Shown here in pieces: positions 41,898 through 50,499 of a stretch of 64,000 nt of DNA. Source of the stretch: Klebsiella indica. GTDB taxonomy: Bacteria > Pseudomonadota > Gammaproteobacteria > Enterobacterales > Enterobacteriaceae. A program made the translations under genes and the position numbers. Position 1 is the first letter of the stretch. The number at the start of each line of letters is the position of its first letter. The notes beneath the pieces were generated by a model. That model searched no databases. It saw nothing but the letters and a program-made list of their open reading frames with translations, and was not told the DNA's origin. Where the stretch lies: contig NZ_VCHQ01000016.1 in the NCBI RefSeq assembly GCF_005860775.1, forward strand, positions 62,001 through 126,000, in the 5' to 3' direction.

Positions 41898-42438
41898 GTG
41901 AACGGGCAGGGGGACGTTTCGCCCGTCCCCCTGCACCCCCGGCATTGCGCTGAAAACCTGCCGCTGCGCGGTCCGCTCCACTCCGGCTTCATCTGGCGGA
42001 CCGGGCGCGACTCGACGGCCTTGTCTCGACCCGCCCTCTGGCCGCCGTCCTGGCGACCAGTCCTGGATGCGCGCCTGCGTTCCCGCCAGGTTTCCCTGAT
42101 GCGCCCACCCCCCCGGCGGTGAGCCCGCAGTAAACCTGCAACTGCCTGGCCGCTGAAAGTGATAAAACACAGTTTCTTTAAGCAGCGACGAATACCCTGC
42201 TGAAAGCACAAAACTCACAGCGATGCCCTGGTGCCCGCTGAAACCGGCGAACCGGAGACCCGAAGACAAGGGCTGGACGCCAGGGATGGCGGCCAGAGGC
42301 GAATCGAGACAGGCCGTCGAGTTGAGCCGACCGCAGGCTGAGGGTCGGGAGGTGAGCGCAGTGCGCAGCACCGGTTTCTCTGCGGGACCGCGGGGATAGT
42401 AAAGGGGGAGACGGTTTTCTCCCCCTTTACCCGTTCAC
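41898..42438. repeat. P element 2 (541-bp imperfect palindrome)
   Basis: The ends are GTGAACGGG (41898) and CCCGTTCAC (42430-42438). The left hairpin GCAGGGGGACG/CGTCCCCCTGC (41906-41934) is mirrored by AAAGGGGGAGA/TCTCCCCCTTT (42401-42428). CCTCTGGCCGCC at 42035-42046 is the exact complement of 42288-42299, and CTCGACGGCCTTGTCTCGA at 42011-42029 nearly complements 42304-42321. The two halves are therefore inverted copies of one module. Confidence 0.87.
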
Positions 42439-42471
42439 GGGCGACGGTCATCCATTTTCTGAGGGGTTACG

Positions 42472-42653
42472 GTGAACGGAACCCGTGGCGCAGGGCTTAT
42501 ATTTATGGGGTTTGTAGGTCAGGTAAGGCGCCAGCCGCCACCTGACAGGAATACGGGCATGATAGCTAAAACAGGCCTCTCATCCCCCCCCGGTGAGAAC
42601 AGTGCTGGTTCCTCACATTCTGACATTCTGGTTCAGTGGGCTGTTCCGTTCAC
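42472..42653. repeat. L element 3 (182 bp)
   Basis: It has the same 11-bp terminal inverted repeats (42472-42482 and 42643-42653) and REP-like palindrome, with small differences such as a longer C-run. Confidence 0.88.
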
Positions 42654-42687
42654 TGTGAATACGCAGATAGTTTTCTGACCCTTGCGT

Positions 42688-43237
42688 GTGAACGGGCAGG
42701 GGGACGTTTCGCCCGTCCCCCTGCACCCCCGGCATGGCGCTGAAAACCTGCCGCTGCGCGGTCCGCTCCACTCCGGCTTCATCTGGCGGACCGGGCGCGA
42801 CTCGACGTCCTGTCTCGACACGCCCTCTGGCCGCCGTCCTGGCGACCAGTCCTGGATGCGCGCCTGCGTTCCCGCCAGGTTTCCCTGATGCGCCCAACCC
42901 CCCGGCGGTGAGCCCGCAGTAAACCTGCAACTGCCTGACCGCTGAAGGTGATAAAACACAGAACCTCCCCTGAAAAAACGAACAGCGACGAATACCCTGC
43001 TGAAAGCACAAAACCCGCAGCGATGCCCTGGTGCCCGCTGAAACCGGCGAACCGGAGACCCGAAGACAAGGGCTGGACGCCAGGGATGGCGGACAGAGGC
43101 GAATCGAGACAGGCCGTCGAGTTGAGCCGACCGCAGGCTGAGGGTCGGGAGGTGAGCGCAGTGCGCAGCACCGGTTTCTTTGCGGGACCGCGGGGATTGT
43201 AAAGGGGAGACGGTTTTCTCCCCCTTTACCCGTTCAC
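42688..43237. repeat. P element 3 (550-bp imperfect palindrome)
   Basis: It runs from GTGAACGGG (42688) to CCCGTTCAC (43229-43237), with the same mirrored hairpins as P2. Near its centre the sequence has changed to CCTCCCCTGAAAAAACGAAC. Confidence 0.86.
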
Positions 43238-43270
43238 GGGCGACGGTAGTTCATTTTCTGCGGGATTAAG

Positions 43271-43449
43271 GTGAACGGAACCGGTGGCGCAGGGCCTGTA
43301 TTTATGGTTTTCCAGGTCAGGTAAGGCGTCAGCCGCCACCTGACAGGAATACGGGCATGACAGCTAAAACAGGCCTCTCATCCCCCCGGTGAGAACAGTG
43401 CTGGTTCCTCACATTCTGACATTCTGGTTCAGTGGGCTGTTCCGTTCAC
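43271..43449. repeat. L element 4 (179 bp)
   Basis: This is the last L copy, with both 11-bp ends intact (43271-43281 and 43439-43449). No P element follows; a hairpin chain of different sequence takes its place. Confidence 0.87.
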
Positions 43450-43494
43450 AGCGAATACGCAGATAGATTTTCTGTCTAATTCGAGCTGCAGGAC

Positions 43495-43687
43495 AAAACG
43501 GTTAACCGTTTTGCACAGCGCTTACGCTGGCCTCACAGAGGTGAGGCCACAGGCCAAATCACGCGGCAAGAGAGTCAATCTCCGGGAGCATAGATAGCTA
43601 TGTGACGGGAGAAACGACAAATCTGTCAGCAACAGATTTGGACGTCGTAAAGCGACAGCCCGCAAGGGCGAGTCTCATGGATGAGAC
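43495..43687. repeat. Chain of eight consecutive small hairpins
   Basis: The series is: an 18-bp perfect palindrome AAAACGGTTAACCGTTTT (43495-43512), CAGCG/CGCTG, GGCCTCAC/GTGAGGCC, CATAG/CTATG, CAAATCTGT/ACAGATTTG, GTCG/CGAC, GCCC/GGGC and GTCTCAT/ATGAGAC (43672-43687). Several loops are tetraloops. The order partly matches the four-hairpin insert in P1. Confidence 0.8.
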
Positions 43688-43746
43688 CAGTCACTCAGAA
43701 GCCAACACACATGCAACCTGAAGTATGACGAGTATAAATATTATTT

Positions 43747-44355
43747 TTAGCGCCGGGTGCTCTTTACCCTTGCCCGCAATGGCTTTTTATTGTCATTGGC
43801 CGTTTTTTCTGCCTTCTCTGTTATTAACAGAGAAGCCGGTACTGCCTCCACGCCACTCTGCGTGAGTTCAGACTCTGGCTGGGGAGAAACCGTGTCCGCC
43901 ATATCCGTCACCACGTTCTCTTCTTGCGCCAGACAATCGGAGATAATCTCATCCGGTTCAACGTTAACGACCGGGATGATAGCTTCTTTATTTTCCTCTA
44001 CTGGCGTGCTGCTTTGATCCACCGGCTTCATCGCTTCTACAGATTTCACTGGTTCCTGAGGCGCAACACCCTGCGTTTCCTTTGAGGCGATCAGTTCGTC
44101 AATGCCGGTTGCGGTACGGGCAATGACTTTCCAGGCGTAGACACTGCCCACGTTATTTGCAGCGGCAACGCCAGCGGAAACCGCCGCGTTCATCGCGCCG
44201 ATTTCTCCCGTTAATTTCACCGTCACCAGACCGCCGCCTTTCGTCAACTCGTATCCGATCAGGTCGACATTCGCCGATTTCATTGCAGCATCGGCGGCTT
44301 CAATCGCCACCGTTAAGCCGACGGTTTCGATTAAGCCTAAGCTCTGTCCGGCCAT
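43747..44355 (-). CDS. BMC-H shell protein with long C-terminal extension
   Basis: The first 90 residues form a BMC-H domain (SLGLIETVGLTVAIEAADAA, pore loop TKGGGLV, GEIGAMNAAVSAG). About 110 further residues are acidic, Pro/Glu/Val-rich and probably disordered, and end in a basic tail KKPLRARVKSTRR. Extended shell proteins PduK and EutK have a similar layout, but I see neither their Fe-S nor their helix-turn-helix domain. It starts 19 bp after metK2, behind GGAGA. Confidence 0.88.
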   Translation of the reverse strand: MAGQSLGLIETVGLTVAIEAADAAMKSANVDLIGYELTKGGGLVTVKLTGEIGAMNAAVSAGVAAANNVGSVYAWKVIARTATGIDELIASKETQGVAPQEPVKSVEAMKPVDQSSTPVEENKEAIIPVVNVEPDEIISDCLAQEENVVTDMADTVSPQPESELTQSGVEAVPASLLITEKAEKTANDNKKPLRARVKSTRR

Positions 44356-44374
44356 AACTATCTCCTGTCATTTT

Positions 44375-45559
44375 TCAATTGAATGGGGTATCAGAGAGAG
44401 CACACGTCTGGCCTGCCGCTTCGTCACGCAGCAGTGCCGCTTTATCGGTGAGTTCCCAGGGAAAACCTTCGCGGCCAAAGTGGCCGTAACACGCGGTCTG
44501 ACGATAACGGGGAGCCAGTAAATCAAGCTGGCGAATAATGCCATATACGCTCAGATCAAAATGACGTTCGACCATCCGGGTCAAAAACTCGGATGTGAGT
44601 CGCGACGTGCCGAAGGTATTAATACGTACAGAGACTGGCCGGGATAATCCGATGGCCCACGCCAGTTGCACTTCACAGCGCGTTGCCAGGCCGGCTGCAA
44701 CGATATTTTTTGCTACATAGCGCGCGGCATAGGCGGCGGAGCGATCGACTTTAGACGGGTCCTTACCTGAAAATGCGCCACCGCCATGGCAGGCCGCGCC
44801 GCCGTAGGTATCGACGATGATTTTACGGCCGGTTAAACCACAATCCGCAGCCGGTCCGCCGTTAATGAATGGCCCCGCGGGGTTAATCAGCAAACGTGTT
44901 TCTGCCGTCAGCCAGGCAGCGGGAATGACGGGTTTAACGATCTCTTCGATAACCGCTTCACGCAGCAACGCAAGCGAAAGATCGGCACGATGCTGCGTGG
45001 ACACCACGACTACTGCGGCATGGTGTATCTGGCCATTGCAATATTGCAACGTGAGCTGGCTTTTGGCATCCGGTAATAGCCCGTCAAGTTGGCCAGTTTT
45101 ACGCAGTAGCGCCTGTCGTGCCATTAAGCGATGCGCATACAAAAGCGGGGCGGGCATGAGCTGCGGTGTTTCGTCGCACGCATAACCGAACGTGATCCCC
45201 TGGTCACCTGCGCCAGGCCCTGTCGGCGAGTTTGCGCGAATGCCTCTGGCGATATCGTCCGATTGTCGGCCCAACATGCTCATCACGGCACAGGTCGCAC
45301 CGTCAAACCCTTTCGCGGAATCATCGTAACCAATGGATTTTACCGTCCGGCGAACAACGTGCTCGATATCAATATGCGCATCGGAGGCAATTTCACCGGC
45401 AAGGATCACCGCGCCGGTTTTCACCAGACATTCACAGGCGACTTTGGCCCAGGGGTCTTGCACCAGGTAAGCATCCAGAATGGCATCAGAGATCTGGTCA
45501 GCCATCTTATCCGGATGACCTTCGGCAACGGATTCTGAGGTAAAAAGATATTCAGACAC
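44375..45559 (-). CDS. metK: Second S-adenosylmethionine synthetase (MetK paralogue) in the microcompartment locus
   Basis: MetK makes SAM from methionine and ATP. The catalytic set is intact: SEGHPDK-type [51 protein letters not shown] and the C-terminal [12 protein letters not shown]. The sequence differs clearly from the housekeeping enzyme, for example around [14 protein letters not shown] choose the GTG at 45559 (394 residues, [10 protein letters not shown]) because it matches the family N-terminus and has AGTGG upstream; a TTG seven codons earlier is the alternative. It probably feeds SAM to the activase. Confidence 0.9.
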   Translation of the reverse strand: MSEYLFTSESVAEGHPDKMADQISDAILDAYLVQDPWAKVACECLVKTGAVILAGEIASDAHIDIEHVVRRTVKSIGYDDSAKGFDGATCAVMSMLGRQSDDIARGIRANSPTGPGAGDQGITFGYACDETPQLMPAPLLYAHRLMARQALLRKTGQLDGLLPDAKSQLTLQYCNGQIHHAAVVVVSTQHRADLSLALLREAVIEEIVKPVIPAAWLTAETRLLINPAGPFINGGPAADCGLTGRKIIVDTYGGAACHGGGAFSGKDPSKVDRSAAYAARYVAKNIVAAGLATRCEVQLAWAIGLSRPVSVRINTFGTSRLTSEFLTRMVERHFDLSVYGIIRQLDLLAPRYRQTACYGHFGREGFPWELTDKAALLRDEAAGQTCALSDTPFN

Positions 45560-45644
45560 GGCGGAACCACTGTTAAACAAGCGTATCTTATTTTAGCGGT
45601 TACCGTTTTGCTGGCGCGTAAACTATTTTGCCCGCGTGGCGGAC

Positions 45645-45679
45645 TTTTTTGCGCTCGGCCATACTGCCAGCGCAAAAAA
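45645..45679. promoter_or_regulatory. Inverted repeat between the response regulator and metK2
   Basis: TTTTTTGCGCT (45645-45655) and AGCGCAAAAAA (45669-45679) are exact complements with a 13-bp spacer. The T-run lies 5' of the stem on the transcribed strand, so it is not a standard terminator. It could be an operator for the metK2 pair of genes. Confidence 0.45.
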
Positions 45680-45696
45680 TCCACGGTAAATCAGCA

Positions 45697-46743
45697 CTAC
45701 TCTGGTGATACAATGCGGCGGTAATCTGACGGGGCAATCCCCGTCTCTTTTTTGAAGATGCGGCAGAAATAATTCGCATCTTGCCACGAAAGTTCAAGTG
45801 CGATGGTGTTGATTTTTAAATCACTAAATTGCAACAGTGATTTCGCAATATTAATTTTACGGCTGGTAATGTAACTTGAAAAACCTGTCCCGGTACTCTT
45901 TTTAAATGCCCGGCTTAAATAGCAGGGACTCACGAACGCTTTCGCCGCTATGTCATCAAGGGTAAGGTTTTTAAGAATATTTTTCTCAATATGAAATTTT
46001 GCCCGGGAAACGAAATCCATCTCACCGTGAGTATTTTTTATCGCCTGTTCAAAAATGTCTTCGCTGAGACTTAACAAGCTGTTCATGGTATGCCAGTAGT
46101 GGCTGGCGGGTAGGCCTTTTTGATGGATATGTTGAACGATATCAGCCGCCTTATTGCGGCAGTGCTCATATTTTTCCCCTGATCCCGCAAGATATTGCTG
46201 GAGTAATTCAAGAACGTCGATCAGCGCCTTCGAGCGATCGCCGCCAAAAGCCCGGCCCGTACAGGCGGCATCAAGAATACTGAATAATAAAGTATGCCAG
46301 CCAGGATAGTCGCAGCGGCTAATCAGATCGCTAATATTTTGTCGCAGTTCGCGTATTGCTGACGCTTCTTCTTCATCGACCAGCAGGGTTTTGCGAATTG
46401 TGTCGCTCAGGGTGCTTTGCTTAACGGGCTTTAAAAGATAGTCGTCAATTTTCAGACTGAGCATATGGCGAACAATGTCAAAGTCATCGTTTGCCGTGGT
46501 GACAATGACTTTGGTCTCAGTATTCTTCTGTTTAAGATACTCAATGACCTGGTTACCATTGGGTAACGGGATGTTTATATCTACAAACATCATGTCTATT
46601 TGGTTAAGTTGATCAATGAGTTGAATGGCTTTTCTCCCCGTTGACGCTTCATGAATCACTGAATTTTCGACGCAGTGGGAAATGATGCGTTTTAACGCTT
46701 CCGATTCAATATACTCATCTTCGACAATGACAATATTATACAT
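45697..46743 (-). CDS. Response regulator with AraC-type DNA-binding domain
   Basis: The 348-residue protein has a receiver domain (EDE acidic pair, phospho-acceptor Asp55 in MMFVDINIP, Lys in YLLKPVK) and a C-terminal AraC double helix-turn-helix (LTLDDIAAKAFVSPCYLSRA and WQDANYFCRIFKKETGIAPS). This YesN-like design pairs with LytS-type kinases such as the one 15 bp upstream. It is likely the transcriptional activator of the propanediol genes. Confidence 0.92.
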   Translation of the reverse strand: MYNIVIVEDEYIESEALKRIISHCVENSVIHEASTGRKAIQLIDQLNQIDMMFVDINIPLPNGNQVIEYLKQKNTETKVIVTTANDDFDIVRHMLSLKIDDYLLKPVKQSTLSDTIRKTLLVDEEEASAIRELRQNISDLISRCDYPGWHTLLFSILDAACTGRAFGGDRSKALIDVLELLQQYLAGSGEKYEHCRNKAADIVQHIHQKGLPASHYWHTMNSLLSLSEDIFEQAIKNTHGEMDFVSRAKFHIEKNILKNLTLDDIAAKAFVSPCYLSRAFKKSTGTGFSSYITSRKINIAKSLLQFSDLKINTIALELSWQDANYFCRIFKKETGIAPSDYRRIVSPE

Positions 46744-46758
46744 ATTTATGCTCCAGAC

Positions 46759-47988
46759 TCAGGCTGGCACCATCGGGAACCGTAGTTTTATTGTGGTACC
46801 CAGCATTGGCTTATGGGGACTGATGATTTGCAGGCCATAGCTTTCACCAAATAGCAATTGCAGGCGATTTTTAATATTATTGATACCTATTCCACCTTTT
46901 TGTCGGTTCTGGCTTCCTGAAAGGATATGTTCGATATTCTCCCGGGAAATGCCATCACCGTTATCAGTGATTTCAATAATCACATCCTTGCCATCGTCAG
47001 TTGCGCGCAGAATAATATAACTCTTGGTTTCTCGTGGCTCCACCACATAATTGAAAAAATTCTCAACAAGAGGCTGAAGGATTAAAAAAGGGCAAACAAC
47101 ATCCTTATATTTTTCGGGGATCTCGCAGATGTAATCAAAACGGTCATTCATTCTGACCTTCTGAATCGCCATGTAACAATTCACATAGTTCAATTCCTGA
47201 CCAAGCGTAATCAGGCCGTTATTATTTTTACGCAAAAGGTAGCGCATCATATCTGAAAAATCGTGCACCATGGTTTCAGTACGGCTGGCCTCTTCAAGAA
47301 ACGCCAGGCGACCTATCGTATTGAGTACATTAAATAAAAAATGCGGATTAATCTGGTAAGAAAGCGCTTTGAATTCCGCTTCATGTAATGAACGTTCAAT
47401 CTCAACGCGTTTGCGTAATTCGCTGGTTAACTCCTGCTCTTTGTGGCGTAGCTCGCGTTGAATGTTGTTGGCATGCGCCTGTTCCACCAGATAAGAAGCC
47501 ACATGAAGCAGCGTATACGCTGTGGATTCAAAGCGCTCATAAGGCATACGCGGGGTGTTTTCATGGAGGTTGATAAGCCAGGTGTTTTCTTGCCAGAGGT
47601 GGTTGTTGTCAAGGATATAGGGGATACTTTTTTCTTTCTCTTCTTCTACCTTCACCTGGCCTGATATAAATGCGCCAAGATAATGATTATTAATCATTAT
47701 CGGTACCGCAAACTCGACAAAACCGCAGTAACAACGGTATACGACGGGCTTTCCGGCACGCATTGCGGCCTTACCGCCCGCGCTGTCGCTATCGTAGCAG
47801 TGCCGGGCTAACGTTTCATTCATTCTGGAGCGCGCGCAAAAATCTGAAAAGCCGCTGGGGCGGGTAACCGGCACCCCTTCCTGATCCACGACGACCAGAG
47901 CAATCATCATTGATTTACTGAAATTGTCTTGCAGTGTTTGTAAACGATTGACATCAAGAAATTCGTGTAATTTATATTTATTATTCAT
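46759..47988 (-). CDS. PocR-domain sensor histidine kinase
   Basis: The N-terminal 170 residues form a PocR-type ligand-binding domain with conserved cysteines (FCARSR, RHCYDSD, YRCYCGF). After a coiled linker comes a LytS-family kinase with the H-box [19 protein letters not shown] (His216) and the ATP segments [10 protein letters not shown] and [12 protein letters not shown]. There is no membrane segment, so it is cytoplasmic. I use ATG 47988 (409 residues); a TTG lies four codons upstream. In Salmonella PocR senses 1,2-propanediol, so this kinase probably does too. Confidence 0.9.
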   Translation of the reverse strand: MNNKYKLHEFLDVNRLQTLQDNFSKSMMIALVVVDQEGVPVTRPSGFSDFCARSRMNETLARHCYDSDSAGGKAAMRAGKPVVYRCYCGFVEFAVPIMINNHYLGAFISGQVKVEEEKEKSIPYILDNNHLWQENTWLINLHENTPRMPYERFESTAYTLLHVASYLVEQAHANNIQRELRHKEQELTSELRKRVEIERSLHEAEFKALSYQINPHFLFNVLNTIGRLAFLEEASRTETMVHDFSDMMRYLLRKNNNGLITLGQELNYVNCYMAIQKVRMNDRFDYICEIPEKYKDVVCPFLILQPLVENFFNYVVEPRETKSYIILRATDDGKDVIIEITDNGDGISRENIEHILSGSQNRQKGGIGINNIKNRLQLLFGESYGLQIISPHKPMLGTTIKLRFPMVPA

Positions 47989-48486
47989 GATATCCACCAA
48001 ATCAATTTACATACGCTGAAAGCATACCTTTTTCTACCGATAAAAATGATGAAATGGCTCACAAACAAAAAATGAGTTGTGATTAAAATGTTATCATAAT
48101 GATGATTATGTTTTTATTTTATTTAAATAAATAGAGGTGTTGTCTTTATTAAATAAAAGCAAGCTTATGTTAAATAAAAATATCAGGAAAAATAAGTAAA
48201 CATCTTGTTTCAATTATTTCCGTTAAACACCCGCGCATCAGCACATTGTCGGGAGTAACTCTGTTTATTGATGGTTCTCGCGCAGTGAAATTGCTGCAGA
48301 CGATATTGATCCTCTTTCCTGAGCAAACTCTTGCACCTCAGTTATGGATTTTACTTAAAGCCAGGAAATGGGGCGGCCACGCCGGACAAGAACAACGCAC
48401 GGTCACCGCGCATGCATCTTGCGAATGGCGGTGTAACCTCCTTGTCGCACGCCGTTATACCGTCAGGTGGATTATCTCTTCGCCAT
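47989..48486. other. Intergenic region upstream of the PocR kinase
   Basis: The part next to the kinase is very AT-rich and should hold its promoter. From about 48240 the composition rises toward backbone values. Open frames there are short or antisense to the cyclase, and I see no gene I can support. Confidence 0.5.
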
Positions 48487-50271
48487 TCACTCTGTTTTCA
48501 ATCTGCCAAAACTTACCACCCGCGATCTCCCCAGCTCTTTTGCCCGGTAGAGTGCCGCATCCGCCGCGCGCAGAAGACCTTCGCTTTGTGTGTTTTGCGG
48601 GTAGCTGGCGATACCTATTGATACATCGACCTGGCCAATTTCGGTCAGACCATAGCGCAGCGCCAGCAGATGAACACCGTTATAGATGTCGGTTGCGCAG
48701 GCCATCGCCGCCTCTTCGTTGGTTCCGGGCAGCAGCACCAGAAACTCTTCGCCGCCATAGCGGAATGCCATACCGTTATCGCACACGACACGCTGGATAA
48801 TAGCCGCGATGCTTTTTATCACCAGATCACCTGCCTCGTGACCGTAATGGTCATTAATCGTTTTAAAGTGATCGATATCAATCATCAGACAGCTCAGCGG
48901 CGTGTCATTACGCACTGCCAGATTCATCTGCGTATGCAGCGCATCGTCCAGATGGTGGCGGTTACGCAGACCGGTCAGTGAATCGAACAGCGCTTTTTCC
49001 AACAGCGCATGACGTAAACGCTGGTTGGCCAGCGCCAGTCCCAGCGCTTCCGCCATCAGTTCGAGATAGGGGCGGGAAAGGGCGGTTGCAGAGGTGATAT
49101 GGCTGAACGAGAGCAGGCCAATGGTTTCCCCCTGGGCAATGAGGGGGACGCACAGCGATTGCCCGGCCTGCGCATCCGGCAGATGATAACAGGCAATATC
49201 GGGTTCGCCATTCACCGGGGGATGGCTCAGTCCGCGCCGCACGGCCCAGCAATCATCTGGTTGAAAGACGGCGGTTTCTTCCGGTGGTGAAAGCCACTGT
49301 GCGACGCAGCGCATCTGCCAGGGGGCGGTGTCGAGAATATAGAGCCGGCCTGGGATCTCAGGCGCAATATTCGGCGCGAACAGCTCCGCGACTTTAATGA
49401 TATCCTCGAACGACTCACAGCCCTGTAAGCGCTGGGTCATGCGCGCCAGCAGCGTGCGAATCGCCCAGTCGGCATCGCGCTCTTGTTCCAGCCGTTGGCG
49501 CGCGAGTCCATTTTCGCGAAAGATGCTAATCGCCTGGGCCATATCGCCAATTTCATCAATCTGGTTAAACTGCGGCGTCTCGACAGCATAATCCTGCGAT
49601 GCCAGCCGCTGTACCACATCGCTGAGGCGGACCACAGGGTACAGTACCCGGCGTTTAAGAATAAAACCAAGCACAAACAGGAACATGAGCGCCGTGATTG
49701 CGACCATCACCTCAGAAAGCGTTCTCCAGTGACGCGATGTCTCGGTCGCCTGCAAAATCGCTTTATTTACCCGGCTTTCCAGCATCAGATGAAAATGGTC
49801 AAGCTGCGTCTGAATTTGCTCAAGCTGCTGCTCATAGGATGGGCCGTAAAGTAGAGTGATGGCCGCTTTATCTTCGCCTCTGGCAATCTGCGCCAGCGAT
49901 GTTTGCTGCTCTGCCTGGAGCGCATCGGCAATCTGCAAACCGTCGCGCAATAGCGCCAGTTCATCTGCGGTGGCGCCGTTTTCTTTTAGTTTTTCCAGCC
50001 GGTGTTCAATGGTGGTGGTAGCCTGAGATTGTCGCCGGTATTCTTGTAGTACATCCGGATCTTTTTGGATGATGTAGAGCCGCGCGAGATCTGAAAGTTC
50101 CCAGGCGCCGCTTTCTACCTCTTCGCTTAATTGGTAGAACTGCTGGCGTTGTTCGACGGCCCGACGTTCGGCGTTATCGGCGCCGGAGGCCATCAACATC
50201 GCGATGCCGGAAGTGAGGGTGAGGGCGACGGTGATGCCGTACGCCCAGTTGGTTATGGTGGCGATTCTCAC
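48487..50271 (-). CDS. Membrane diguanylate cyclase (HAMP-GAF-GGDEF)
   Basis: The enzyme should make cyclic di-GMP. The 594-residue protein has a membrane segment near residues 8-28, a helical periplasmic sensor, a second segment (VMVAITALMFLFVLGFIL), HAMP, a GAF-like domain and a GGDEF domain with DSLTGLRNRHHLDDAL and the active site RYGGEEFLVLLPG. The RxxD inhibitory site is not in its usual place before GGEEF. Translation starts at a GTG behind AAGGA. I do not assign an E. coli name. Confidence 0.9.
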   Translation of the reverse strand: MRIATITNWAYGITVALTLTSGIAMLMASGADNAERRAVEQRQQFYQLSEEVESGAWELSDLARLYIIQKDPDVLQEYRRQSQATTTIEHRLEKLKENGATADELALLRDGLQIADALQAEQQTSLAQIARGEDKAAITLLYGPSYEQQLEQIQTQLDHFHLMLESRVNKAILQATETSRHWRTLSEVMVAITALMFLFVLGFILKRRVLYPVVRLSDVVQRLASQDYAVETPQFNQIDEIGDMAQAISIFRENGLARQRLEQERDADWAIRTLLARMTQRLQGCESFEDIIKVAELFAPNIAPEIPGRLYILDTAPWQMRCVAQWLSPPEETAVFQPDDCWAVRRGLSHPPVNGEPDIACYHLPDAQAGQSLCVPLIAQGETIGLLSFSHITSATALSRPYLELMAEALGLALANQRLRHALLEKALFDSLTGLRNRHHLDDALHTQMNLAVRNDTPLSCLMIDIDHFKTINDHYGHEAGDLVIKSIAAIIQRVVCDNGMAFRYGGEEFLVLLPGTNEEAAMACATDIYNGVHLLALRYGLTEIGQVDVSIGIASYPQNTQSEGLLRAADAALYRAKELGRSRVVSFGRLKTE

Positions 50272-50312
50272 CGGATATGTCCTTGCGTAGAGATCAATTA
50301 ATTATCTTTTTT

Positions 50313-50459
50313 AGAGCCTATCCCATTAGGGCTATTTTGCTTGTCATTTTGAACCTGGGCAGTGCTCAGAATCCTCACGTACTACGTGTACGCTCCGGTT
50401 CTTCCGCGCTGGCCGTGTTCAAACTGTCTGCGCCAATAACGCCTGGTGGGATAGGCTCT
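50313..50459. mobile_element. 147-bp MITE-like repeat between c-di-GMP genes
   Basis: Perfect 13-bp terminal inverted repeats AGAGCCTATCCCA (50313-50325) and TGGGATAGGCTCT (50447-50459) bound it. It is flanked by T/A-rich bases and has an internal CACGTACTACGTG palindrome. Size and sequence resemble the RSA-type intergenic repeats of enterobacteria, from memory. It encodes no protein. Confidence 0.75.
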
Positions 50460-50499
50460 TAATCGTTGTATTCCCGCTTCACCAGAAGCGCGCCAGTGA

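Larger units (their letters stand above)
40791..43746. repeat. Gene-free convergent interval with an L-P-L-P-L-P-L repeat array
   Basis: Between pduF (+) and the BMC-H gene (-) I see no supported gene. The interval holds four L elements alternating with three P palindromes, then a chain of hairpins; each is listed separately. The start-to-start repeat distances are 865, 789 and 799 bp. Open frames on the minus strand of each unit are discussed among rejected items. Confidence 0.9.

Noticed and set aside
40957-43011. Similar 129-132-codon open frames on the minus strand of each P unit
   Set aside because: They run through hairpins and L ends, have no consistent ribosome site, carry frame-changing indels in the middle between copies, and the differences preserve base pairing. 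The mirrored arm also stays open in several frames. I judge them products of GC-rich palindromic sequence, though a protein in one copy cannot be excluded.
40818-43449. CRISPR array
   Set aside because: The repeat units are hundreds of bases long, alternate in two types, lack short unique spacers and have no cas genes nearby.
26935-47988. Choline (cutC-type) microcompartment
   Set aside because: The radical enzyme motif alone allows it, but no choline transporter is present, while GrpU, PduF and a PocR sensor all point to propanediol.
48246-48800. 184-codon open frame upstream of and antisense to the cyclase 3' end
   Set aside because: More than half is antisense to the GGDEF domain, and the remainder has no recognisable protein features.
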